The notes: generated from the sequence alone by a model not told the origin. A stretch of DNA of 5,409 nt from Candidatus Rhabdochlamydia sp. (GCA_030043815.1 JASHWX010000117.1:1-5409), one strand, 5' to 3'. Positions 1 through 5,136 are shown, counted from the first letter of the stretch. Numbers and translations are program-made.

Positions 1-381
1 GCCCACAACAAAGACGAGCACATCCGATGCCGCAGAACCATTCAATGCCTTTCCTTGCTCGATGAAAATCTTCCCGTTGTCCCCCAGCAAGTCCTTGCGC
101 TCCATCCCGGGGCCTCGCGGCTTTGCCCCGATTAAAATGGCGTAATTGACCCCTTCAAACACCCGATGAGGATCCGAACCGATGCGCACCTCCTTGAGGA
201 GAGGAAACGCGCAGTCCATGAGCTCCATCTCCACGCCCTTCAAACTTTCAAGAGCCTCCGGCACCTCAAGCAAATGCAAAGCGATCGGCTGGTCGGATCC
301 CAGCATTTGCCCTGAAGCGATCCTAAATAGAATGCTGTAGGCAATTTGACCGCCTGCGCCGGTCACGGCAATACGCTTCAT
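1..381 (-). CDS. mdh: Malate dehydrogenase, N-terminal part (truncated by window edge)
   Basis: Cytosolic NAD-dependent enzyme that interconverts malate and oxaloacetate in the TCA cycle. Only the first 127 codons are present; the reading frame runs open off the left edge of the window. The product starts MKRIAVTGAGGQIAYS, which holds the Rossmann dinucleotide-binding glycine motif at residues 8-13 and is followed by FRIASGQMLG (19-28). The acidic residue E39 in LLEV ends the second beta strand, where NAD ribose is bound in this family. KPRGPGMERKDLL (87-99) carries the substrate-binding arginines R89 and R95. KALNGSA and VFVVG near the edge lead towards the catalytic half, which lies outside the window. 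The wording matches the cytosolic/plant-like MDH branch found in Chlamydiae, Actinobacteria and Thermus, not the E. coli type. The ATG has a weak GGAA six bases upstream. It is divergent from the carrier gene at 506. Confidence 0.93.
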   Translation of the reverse strand, partial: MKRIAVTGAGGQIAYSILFRIASGQMLGSDQPIALHLLEVPEALESLKGVEMELMDCAFPLLKEVRIGSDPHRVFEGVNYAILIGAKPRGPGMERKDLLGDNGKIFIEQGKALNGSAASDVLVFVVG

Positions 382-402
382 ATTAATTCCAATTTTTATT
401 TT

Positions 403-432
403 ATTTTAATATCAAAAACATATATTAATCAA
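403..432 (-). promoter_or_regulatory. Candidate promoter for malate dehydrogenase
   Basis: On the minus strand there is a TTGATT (-35-like, 427-432) and a TAAAAT (-10-like, 403-408, five of six consensus bases) separated by 18 bp. This would start transcription near 396 and give a leader of about 15 nt that holds the GGAA at 387-390. The whole 382-505 gap is very AT-rich, so such matches also arise by chance; this is a by-eye call. Confidence 0.35.
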
Positions 433-450
433 ATTAATTGCTTACATTTT

Positions 451-456
451 TATAAT
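451..456 (+). promoter_or_regulatory. Candidate -10 box for the DMT carrier gene
   Basis: A perfect TATAAT lies 50 bases before the carrier ATG. No good -35 hexamer is seen 16-18 bp upstream (about 428-434 reads ATCAAA). Transcription would begin near 463 and leave a leader of about 43 nt. The box lies in the AT-rich gap shared with the divergent malate dehydrogenase gene. Confidence 0.35.
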
Positions 457-505
457 CACTCGTTTTCTAAAATATTTTGATTGAAGGGATTGGCTAATAA
501 TTGAT

Positions 506-1456
506 ATGATGCCATCCATGTCGATTCCTCTCGTCGTTTTCATGTATGCCATTTGGTCGAGCGTCTTTTCACTTGGCAAAATGACCCTTCAGTATTGCCC
601 GCCCCTCTTTCTGACAGGCGGCAGGATGGTGCTTGCAGGTCTTCTTTTGCTCGGCTTTCTCGCCATTTTTAGGCGCACAGAACTCAAATTGAACCGCACC
701 CAGCTCTTTTCAATCTTCCTCCTCGCCTTTTTTAGCATTTATTTAACTAACGCCCTTGAATTCTGGGGCCTGCAATACCTTTCCGCCGCAAAAACGTGCT
801 TTATCTACAGCCTCTCCCCCTTCTTCGCTGCTCTATTCTCTTATCTTCACTTCGGTGAAAAGATGAACGCCCGCAAATGGCTTGGACTTTTGATAGGATT
901 CGTCGGATTCGTCCCCGTTCTGCTCACGCAAACAGGTTCGGAAGAACTCCTCAACGCCTTTAGCTTCTTCTCCTGGCCCACCCTTGCCATCATAGGCGCC
1001 GCTCTTTGCGCCGTCTACGGCTGGGTCATCTTGCGCCTCATCGTGAAAGACCAGCACATCTCCCCTCTCATGGCCAACGGCTCAAGCATGCTGCTCGGCG
1101 GCCTCATCGCATTTGGCCACTCCTTCTTCGTAGAAAATTGGAACCCCACCCCGATCGCCCCCGGCAACATCGGCGCATTCCTCCAAGGAGCCCTGCTACT
1201 CACCCTCATCTCCAACATCATCTGCTACAATCTCTACGGGATGCTCCTCAAACGCTTCACCGCGACCTTCCTCTCCTTCATGGGACTGCTCAGCCCCATC
1301 TTTGCCTCGATCCACGGCCTCATCTTCCTCGGCGAGCCGATCTCCGGCACCATCTTGCTCTCCACCGGCATCGTGTCATTAGGCCTTTGGATCGTCTACC
1401 GCGCCGAACTGAAGCAAGGGTACATTGTCAAATCAGAAAAACCTGAAAATCAATGA
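506..1456 (+). CDS. EamA/DMT-superfamily membrane carrier (possibly SAM transporter-like)
   Basis: Integral inner-membrane carrier of the drug/metabolite transporter superfamily, 316 residues, the usual length. It shows the typical two five-helix EamA repeats. Hydrophobic segments lie at about 7-26, 34-55, 67-85, 96-115, 124-142, 157-180, 189-209, 223-245, 252-273 and 279-298, with short loops. Repeat 1 ends in FGEKMNARKWLG (116-127) and repeat 2 in LGEPISG (275-281), the conserved Gly-Glu turn of EamA domains. Residues FLTGGRMVLAG (35-45) are the classic helix-2 motif. The C-terminus is short and charged, so cytoplasmic. The substrate cannot be read from sequence. From memory the N-terminal half resembles chlamydial DMT proteins, one of which (CTL0843 in C. 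trachomatis) was shown to carry S-adenosylmethionine; this is only a suggestion. Two ATGs (506, 509) and a third at 518 are possible starts; no good ribosome binding site picks one (AAGGGA at 484-489 is rather far). The gene becomes very C-rich towards its 3' end. Confidence 0.9.
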   Translation: MMPSMSIPLVVFMYAIWSSVFSLGKMTLQYCPPLFLTGGRMVLAGLLLLGFLAIFRRTELKLNRTQLFSIFLLAFFSIYLTNALEFWGLQYLSAAKTCFIYSLSPFFAALFSYLHFGEKMNARKWLGLLIGFVGFVPVLLTQTGSEELLNAFSFFSWPTLAIIGAALCAVYGWVILRLIVKDQHISPLMANGSSMLLGGLIAFGHSFFVENWNPTPIAPGNIGAFLQGALLLTLISNIICYNLYGMLLKRFTATFLSFMGLLSPIFASIHGLIFLGEPISGTILLSTGIVSLGLWIVYRAELKQGYIVKSEKPENQ

Positions 1457-1470
1457 AAATGCAACCTGTC

Positions 1471-1497
1471 TTGCAAATTTTAGTCCAAAATTTGCAA
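1471..1497. promoter_or_regulatory. Perfect 11-bp inverted repeat before the ATPase gene
   Basis: TTGCAAATTTT (1471-1481) and AAAATTTGCAA (1487-1497) are perfect reverse complements around the 5-base centre AGTCC. The repeat lies between the carrier stop and the ATPase ribosome binding site, ending 4 bases before AAGGA. No run of T follows, so a rho-independent terminator is unlikely. It could be the operator of a dimeric regulator, or an mRNA hairpin that limits access to the ribosome binding site. Its symmetry is the observed fact; the role is inference. Confidence 0.6.
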
Positions 1498-1501
1498 TGA
1501 T

Positions 1502-1506
1502 AAGGA
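1502..1506 (+). promoter_or_regulatory. Ribosome binding site that selects the ATPase start
   Basis: AAGGA stands 5 bases before the ATG at 1512 and only 2 bases before the ATG at 1509, so 1512 is favoured. The longer frame opening at a TTG (1425) would overlap the carrier gene by 32 bases, translate through the palindrome, and has no ribosome binding site. Confidence 0.6.
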
Positions 1507-1511
1507 CCATG

Positions 1512-2669
1512 ATGATCAAATGTTTTTTCTCTCCTCCCAAGGGAATAAGTTATTTCATATTCGGTCCCCGAGGCACCGGGAAAACCACCTGGCTCAAAAA
1601 ACACTATTCTGATGCCTTTTGGGTGGATCTTAATGCTCCCGAGATCTTCCGATTATTTTCGGCAACCCCTGAAAGACTTCGCCAGGTCCTTGAGGCCAGT
1701 TCACAAAAAACGGTAGTTATTGATGAAGTTCAAAAAGTTCCAGAGCTTTTGGATGTTGTGCATGGGTTAATTGAAGAAAAAAAAGGATATCAATTCATTC
1801 TCACAAGTTCAAGTTTAAGAAAATTGAAAAAGCAAGGGGTGAATCTTCTTGCAGGAAGGGCCCTTCTCAGACATATGCCACCCTTCTATGCAAAGGAATT
1901 AGGCAGTAAGTTCGACTTAGAGCGCAATCTGAAATTCGGAATGCTGCCTATTGTACTAGATTCTCCTAGACCCCAAGAAGTTTTACGCGCCTACGTAGGA
2001 ATCTATCTTAAGGAAGAGGTTCAAGCGGAAGGAATTGTACGAAATGTTGGAGATTTTGCGCGTTTTTTGGAAACGATGAGTTTTTCTCACGCTTCCATCA
2101 TCAATGCTTCTAACATCTCGAGAGAATGTCAAATTGCGCGGAAAACAGTCGATAGCTTTCTTTCAATTTTAGAAGATCTTCTTCTCTCTTTTCAACTTCA
2201 AATATTCCGTCGTAAAGCCAAACGCTCTCTCTCTGAGCATTCCAAATTTTATTACTTTGACGCAGGAGTCTTTGCCTCATTGCGACCGCAAAATCAATTT
2301 GATCGGAATTCTGAATTAGAAGGAGGATGTTTAGAAGGCCTTGTGGCGCAACATTTAAAAGCTTGGGTTGAAGCTCAACTGGAAAATTTTCAATTGCATT
2401 TTTGGCGCACTTCATCAAAACTCGAAGTGGATTTTATTGTATCTGGCCCTAAAACCCTTCTTGCAATTGAAGTAAAAAATGGCACAATTGTCCATCCTCA
2501 TGATTTACGAGGTTTGATCGCATTTGCAGAAGATTATCCCGACGCAACGCCTATACTCCTTTATCGAGGGAAACAACGCTACAAAGAACGAGGCGTCCTC
2601 TGTTGTCCAGTAGATGAATTTCTCCTCAACATTGATCCCAATCAACCACTTACTGAAGATCAATCATAG
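1512..2669 (+). CDS. AAA_14/DUF4143 ATP-binding protein
   Basis: Two-domain ATPase of 385 residues from the chosen ATG, the usual size for this family. The N-terminal AAA domain holds Walker A GPRGTGKTT (18-26), Walker B VVIDEVQKVPELL (68-80, acidic D71/E72) and a sensor-1-like stretch ILTSSSLRKLKKQGVNLL (96-113), where most relatives have TGSS in place of TSSS. GRALLRHMPPF (115-125) is the family's conserved follow-on. The C-terminal DUF4143 part (about 165-385) contains LEGLVAQHL (274-282) and then LEVDFIV (304-310) and AIEVK (318-322). Together these look like a PD-(D/E)XK nuclease-type core with D307, E320 and K322. The cellular role of the family is not established; members are scattered, often multicopy and in variable gene neighbourhoods, which suggests mobility. 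GC is much lower than in the upstream carrier. The coding end overlaps the convergent phosphatase by 10 nt. Family assignment is firm, function unknown. Confidence 0.9.
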   Translation: MIKCFFSPPKGISYFIFGPRGTGKTTWLKKHYSDAFWVDLNAPEIFRLFSATPERLRQVLEASSQKTVVIDEVQKVPELLDVVHGLIEEKKGYQFILTSSSLRKLKKQGVNLLAGRALLRHMPPFYAKELGSKFDLERNLKFGMLPIVLDSPRPQEVLRAYVGIYLKEEVQAEGIVRNVGDFARFLETMSFSHASIINASNISRECQIARKTVDSFLSILEDLLLSFQLQIFRRKAKRSLSEHSKFYYFDAGVFASLRPQNQFDRNSELEGGCLEGLVAQHLKAWVEAQLENFQLHFWRTSSKLEVDFIVSGPKTLLAIEVKNGTIVHPHDLRGLIAFAEDYPDATPILLYRGKQRYKERGVLCCPVDEFLLNIDPNQPLTEDQS

Positions 2670-3574
2670 ATTTGCAGCACGCGGCGATAAAGCTCGATAT
2701 TATTGCAAATGACCACACCTTTCTCTAATCGGGCATCGGGATTGCGATAATCGATCGGATTGCCTTCAAAATCGGAAATTTGCCCGCCCGACTCCAGGAT
2801 AATGACTTGTCCCGAACAAAAATCCCATAATCCCCCCTTTAAACCCGATGAGAGGAACACATTGGCAAAACCTTCCGCCACCGCGCAAAATTTCATCCCG
2901 CAACTGTCATACTTTTGAAAATGTCTCTCCACGATCTCGGGTGTGATCTCTTGTCCAAACAACACTCGATAAATCGATGCGGTCTCACTTTGATTAGAAT
3001 TGCGGATAGGCAAAATCTCATCCCTAATCTGCGGAGCCAAAGGAGCGGCCATCTCTTCTCCCACCTGCTTATATGCGCCGCAGCCTAACACAGCGAAATA
3101 AGCAGTTTGAGTTTCCGGATAATAATTGATCCCCATCACTGGCTCTCCTAGATAGGTAAGGCCGATATGGATTCCATAACCTTTTCCATGATCGATGAAA
3201 GCTTGAGTGCCATCAAGAGGATCGATGATCCAAGTTCTCTCCCTAGCCCTCCAATTTTCTACAGCAGGTTGAAGATCAGGATCTGTGACTTTTTCTTCAG
3301 TAAGAATGCCGTAATCAGGAAAATGATCATGGAGGATTTTACAAATGATCTCATTTGCTTGTTGATCGGCAATTGTGACTGGAGAAAAGTCGTCTTTTAA
3401 TTCGAAAGCAAGATTCTTTTCCTCGTGTTGGATATCATAAAGCACCCGCGCAGCCTCTCGAGCAGCTTCAAAAGCCGATGACATTTCGTTTGCCCATTTT
3501 GAAGCAGCAATGCGGTTTGGCAGCTCAGCTGAAAGCGTTGACATCGCCATTAAAATAATTACAAACTTTAGCAT
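2660..3574 (-). CDS. Inositol monophosphatase-superfamily phosphatase, CysQ-like 3'(2'),5'-bisphosphate nucleotidase
   Basis: Mg-dependent, lithium-sensitive-type phosphatase of 304 residues. All metal-site signatures of the superfamily are seen: KDDFSPVTIAD (60-70), the Glu pair in ILTEEK (90-95, E93/E94), WIIDPLDGTQAFI (115-127, with D118, D121 and T123) and GGLWDFCSG (247-255, with D251). The DPLDGT form and the acidic KDD.SPVT stretch favour 3'(2'),5'-bisphosphate nucleotidase (CysQ), which removes PAP made in sulfate or carrier-protein metabolism. Inositol-1-phosphatase or histidinol-phosphatase activity cannot be excluded. The first 20 residues (MLKFVIILMAMSTLSAELPN) look like a weak signal peptide or a non-coding extension. 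Other starts are M9, M11 and M31 (3484, giving MSSAFEAAREAARVL, the usual beginning of the family's first helix). None has a clear ribosome binding site. It converges on the ATPase gene and overlaps it by 10 nt, so no terminator fits between them. Confidence 0.88.
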   Translation of the reverse strand: MLKFVIILMAMSTLSAELPNRIAASKWANEMSSAFEAAREAARVLYDIQHEEKNLAFELKDDFSPVTIADQQANEIICKILHDHFPDYGILTEEKVTDPDLQPAVENWRARERTWIIDPLDGTQAFIDHGKGYGIHIGLTYLGEPVMGINYYPETQTAYFAVLGCGAYKQVGEEMAAPLAPQIRDEILPIRNSNQSETASIYRVLFGQEITPEIVERHFQKYDSCGMKFCAVAEGFANVFLSSGLKGGLWDFCSGQVIILESGGQISDFEGNPIDYRNPDARLEKGVVICNNIELYRRVLQIYD

Positions 3575-3582
3575 GTTATAGA

Positions 3583-3611
3583 ATACTATACACGGAGGCT
3601 GTATTTTTCAA
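3583..3611 (-). promoter_or_regulatory. Candidate promoter for the phosphatase gene
   Basis: On the minus strand TTGAAA (3606-3611) and TAGTAT (3583-3588) are 17 bp apart. Transcription would then start near 3576, almost on top of the ATG at 3574. If this promoter is real, the mRNA would be leaderless at 3574 or, more likely, be translated from an internal start such as 3484. The match to the -10 consensus is only four of six, in AT-rich DNA. Confidence 0.3.
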
Positions 3612-3680
3612 ATTTTAAATATATTTCTATACTATTACTCAAATATGTGACCATCAACAACTTAAAAACGCTATTCAACA

Positions 3681-3735
3681 AAACTTGAACAACGACTCGA
3701 TTTATGCTATGTTATTGAAGTAAACTTGAATAACG
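3681..3735. repeat. Direct repeat pair AAACTTGAA(C/T)AACG
   Basis: The 14-base word occurs at 3681-3694 and again at 3722-3735 with one difference, 41 bp apart (about four helical turns). An 11-base part (AACTTGAACAA) recurs inverted at 3838-3848. The second copy is also part of a 24-base imperfect palindrome at 3711-3734 (GTTATTGAAGT, AA, ACTTGAATAAC; ten of eleven pairs). Spaced copies like this could be protein-binding sites or remnants of a repeated element. Confidence 0.5.
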
Positions 3736-3933
3736 CAGCCATCCAGGCCCCGTTATTTTATACTGCTCCCGCTCAAAAAGAGTGAATCTGCCGGCGTCGG
3801 ACAGCCAGTGAATTTGAACCCGCCTGCATCGCTCAACTTGTTCAAGTTGAGCCTGCTCCTCATACAAAAGAGCAATACTTTGCTCTTTTGTAGTATCCGC
3901 AGCAGCGCCGGACTTCGCCTGGTTCAAATTCAC
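3712..3933 (-). CDS. Possible small hypothetical protein, 73 residues
   Basis: Not recognised. The frame opens at a GTG (3931-3933) with AAGGAGG (3938-3944) four bases before it, a strong ribosome binding site. The product starts MNLNQAKSGAAAD and continues as a likely charged helix (about 14-38, rich in E, Q, A, L, with one cysteine, C36), then WLSDAGRFTLFERE (43-56) and a basic/aromatic end. No membrane segment or signal peptide is seen. Its composition looks more protein-like than the Leu/Ser-rich frame on the opposite strand. Against it, the whole frame lies inside the inverted repeat and its stop is in the repeat's left end, so it may be an accident of a repeated element or a product encoded by that element. 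It is divergent from the Fic gene with 69 nt between starts. Confidence 0.35.
   Translation of the reverse strand: MNLNQAKSGAAADTTKEQSIALLYEEQAQLEQVERCRRVQIHWLSDAGRFTLFEREQYKITGPGWLRYSSLLQ
3831..3852. repeat. 10-bp palindrome with 2-base centre
   Basis: GCTCAACTTG (3831-3840) is followed by TT and its exact reverse complement CAAGTTGAGC (3843-3852). It lies in the left half of the large inverted repeat and has no counterpart in the right half, so it is not simply the arms of that repeat. It contains the AACTTG/CAAGTT word also found in the direct repeats at 3681 and 3722. Confidence 0.5.
3864..3891. repeat. Perfect 12-bp hairpin at the centre of the inverted repeat
   Basis: ACAAAAGAGCAA (3864-3875) and TTGCTCTTTTGT (3880-3891) are exact reverse complements around a TACT loop. 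This is the core of the large inverted repeat. A transcript from either strand would fold here. On the plus strand the second arm includes a TTTT run, but a long T-tract after the stem is missing, so it is a poor terminator. Confidence 0.6.
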
Positions 3934-3990
3934 GGCGCCTCCTTGGCATTTTCACTCTTTTTGAACGGTCGCAGTATAGTTTACTTTAAT

Positions 3991-3997
3991 AAGGAGG
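3991..3997 (+). promoter_or_regulatory. Strong ribosome binding site selecting the TTG start of the Fic gene
   Basis: AAGGAGG is a full match to the anti-Shine-Dalgarno core and stands 5 bases before the in-frame TTG at 4003-4005. This site is preferred over the GTG at 3808 (no ribosome binding site, reads through the inverted repeat) and the ATG at 4024 (27 bases away). TTGAAC at 3961-3966 with TTTAAT at 3985-3990 (18 bp apart) could be a promoter, but transcription would then start inside or after the ribosome binding site, so a promoter further upstream is more likely. Confidence 0.6.
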
Positions 3998-4002
3998 CGT
4001 CC

Positions 4003-5136
4003 TTGAGAAGTGGCAAACAAATCATGCAGGCAACTGGATATAAGGCATTTATTCCCAATCCACTTCCTCCAAATCCTCCTATTCAGATTGAAGGTGAAAT
4101 CCAGCACCTCTTAACAAATGCAAATATTGCTCTAGGTAAAATGGATACGATGGGCTACTTAGTCCCGAATTTAGATCATATTATTGCCATGTATGTCCGA
4201 AAAGAGGCTCTCATGAGTTCTCAGATCGAGGGCAACCAGGCTTCATTGGAAGACATTTTTGAATATGAAAACCAAATTCCGGTTAAAAATATCAATGATG
4301 TAGAGGAAGTTGTTAATTACATCAAAGCGATGAATCACGGAATGAAAAGACTGGTCGAATTTCCCATGAGCATTCGTTTGATTAAAGAAATCCACGCCCT
4401 TCTACTCGAAAGTACGCGAGGAAAAGAAAAGACGCCTGGAGAATTTAGAAAGAGTCAAAATTGGATTGGTCCTCCTGGATCGACAATCGCAACTGCATCT
4501 TTTGTTCCGCCACCACCCAACGAGGCCATGGAAGCGATGGGAGAATTGGAACTTTTTCTCCATCAAGGTCCCGAACTTCCTTTGCTGATTAACTGCGCTC
4601 TTATCCATTACCAATTTGAGACGATCCACCCCTTCTTAGATGGTAACGGCCGTTTGGAAAGACTTCTGATCACTTTTTATCTTTATTGGAAAGGAGCGCT
4701 TCAATATCCACTTCTGTACTTAAGTTATTATTTAAAAATACACCGTCAAGAATATTATGATCGCCTAAATCTTGTCAGGACAAGAGGCGATTACGAACAA
4801 TGGATCATTTTCTTTTTAAAAGGCATCATATGGACTTCTGAATCGGCCTTGCAGACGATTAAAAACTTACTTAAGCTTCAAGAAGATTACAAAAAAAGGC
4901 TGATCTCTCATAAGTTCTCTACTCCTTATGCCATTGCTTTGTTGGACTATCTCTTTGAGAAGCCGCTTCTCACCATCAACGATGTAGCGGATCATCTGAA
5001 GATTTCTTATCAAGGAGCTAAGGTGTTAGTGGACCAGTTTGTCACAACTGAAATCTTAAAAGAAATCACAGGCAAAAGACGCGATAAGCGCTATTGCTAC
5101 TGGGAATATTTAGCTTTTCTTTCAGAGGGAACATAA
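4003..5136 (+). CDS. Fic family protein (class II-type, with winged-helix C-terminus)
   Basis: Likely protein AMP-transferase (AMPylator) of 377 residues from the TTG start. Domains in order: a Fic_N region (about 15-95) with IPNPLPPNPP (17-26) and the helix EALMSSQIEGNQASLEDI (68-85); the Fic core (about 110-275); and a C-terminal winged helix (about 305-370, with LTINDVADHLKISYQGAKVL). The segment SSQIEG (72-77) fits the inhibitory motif (S/T)xxxE(G/N), with E76 as the predicted glutamate finger that blocks ATP, so the protein should be self-inhibited and need no separate antitoxin. The flap region is KSQNWIGPPG to FVPPPP (150-172). The Fic loop is HPFLDGNGRLER (209-220): catalytic H209, metal-binding D213, N215 and R217, R220. 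Position 219 is Glu where most relatives have Gly. No signal peptide; expected in the cytosol. Targets are unknown; related proteins with this architecture sometimes modify themselves or their own promoter regulation. ATG 4024 is an alternative start. Confidence 0.88.
   Translation: MRSGKQIMQATGYKAFIPNPLPPNPPIQIEGEIQHLLTNANIALGKMDTMGYLVPNLDHIIAMYVRKEALMSSQIEGNQASLEDIFEYENQIPVKNINDVEEVVNYIKAMNHGMKRLVEFPMSIRLIKEIHALLLESTRGKEKTPGEFRKSQNWIGPPGSTIATASFVPPPPNEAMEAMGELELFLHQGPELPLLINCALIHYQFETIHPFLDGNGRLERLLITFYLYWKGALQYPLLYLSYYLKIHRQEYYDRLNLVRTRGDYEQWIIFFLKGIIWTSESALQTIKNLLKLQEDYKKRLISHKFSTPYAIALLDYLFEKPLLTINDVADHLKISYQGAKVLVDQFVTTEILKEITGKRRDKRYCYWEYLAFLSEGT

Larger units (their letters stand above)
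3712..3992. repeat. 281-bp imperfect inverted repeat, MITE-like
   Basis: Several arm segments match in inverted order. The ends TTATTGAAGTAAACT (3712-3726) and 3978-3992 match at 14 of 15 bases. The blocks 3759-3786 and 3951-3978 match at 25 of 28. GTGAATTTGAACC at 3808-3820 is a perfect inverted match to 3921-3933. The centre is the hairpin at 3864-3891. The left arm has about 33 extra bases (about 3727-3758). The overall shape, short with terminal inverted repeats and no transposase, is that of a miniature inverted-repeat element or of two head-to-head copies of one repeat. No target-site duplication is obvious. The right end abuts the AAGGAGG of the Fic gene, so the element may have supplied part of its upstream region. 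Confidence 0.6.

Noticed and set aside
833..1221. Two overlapping minus-strand frames (833-1057 and 1015-1221) inside the carrier gene
   Set aside because: Antisense shadows of a well-supported membrane protein; no motif and no start signal.
1006..1446. Long plus-strand frame inside the carrier gene, rich in Arg, His and Pro
   Set aside because: Shadow frame caused by the C-rich third positions of the carrier; low-complexity composition and no ribosome binding site.
1425..1511. Longer N-terminus of the ATPase from a TTG at 1425
   Set aside because: It overlaps the carrier gene, reads through the palindrome, has no ribosome binding site, and the domain begins right after the ATG at 1512.
2110..2418. 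102-codon minus-strand frame inside the ATPase gene
   Set aside because: Antisense of the DUF4143 region, whose residues D307, E320 and K322 are conserved on the plus strand.
3167..3400. 77-codon plus-strand frame inside the phosphatase gene
   Set aside because: Antisense to the metal-binding motifs of the phosphatase; no independent support.
3712..3992. Integron attC site or CRISPR-like array
   Set aside because: The arms do not match the attC core rule (GTTRRRY/RYYYAAC), no integrase gene is visible, and there are not three or more evenly spaced identical repeats.
4402..4629. 75-codon minus-strand frame inside the Fic gene
   Set aside because: Antisense shadow overlapping the flap and the beginning of the Fic loop.
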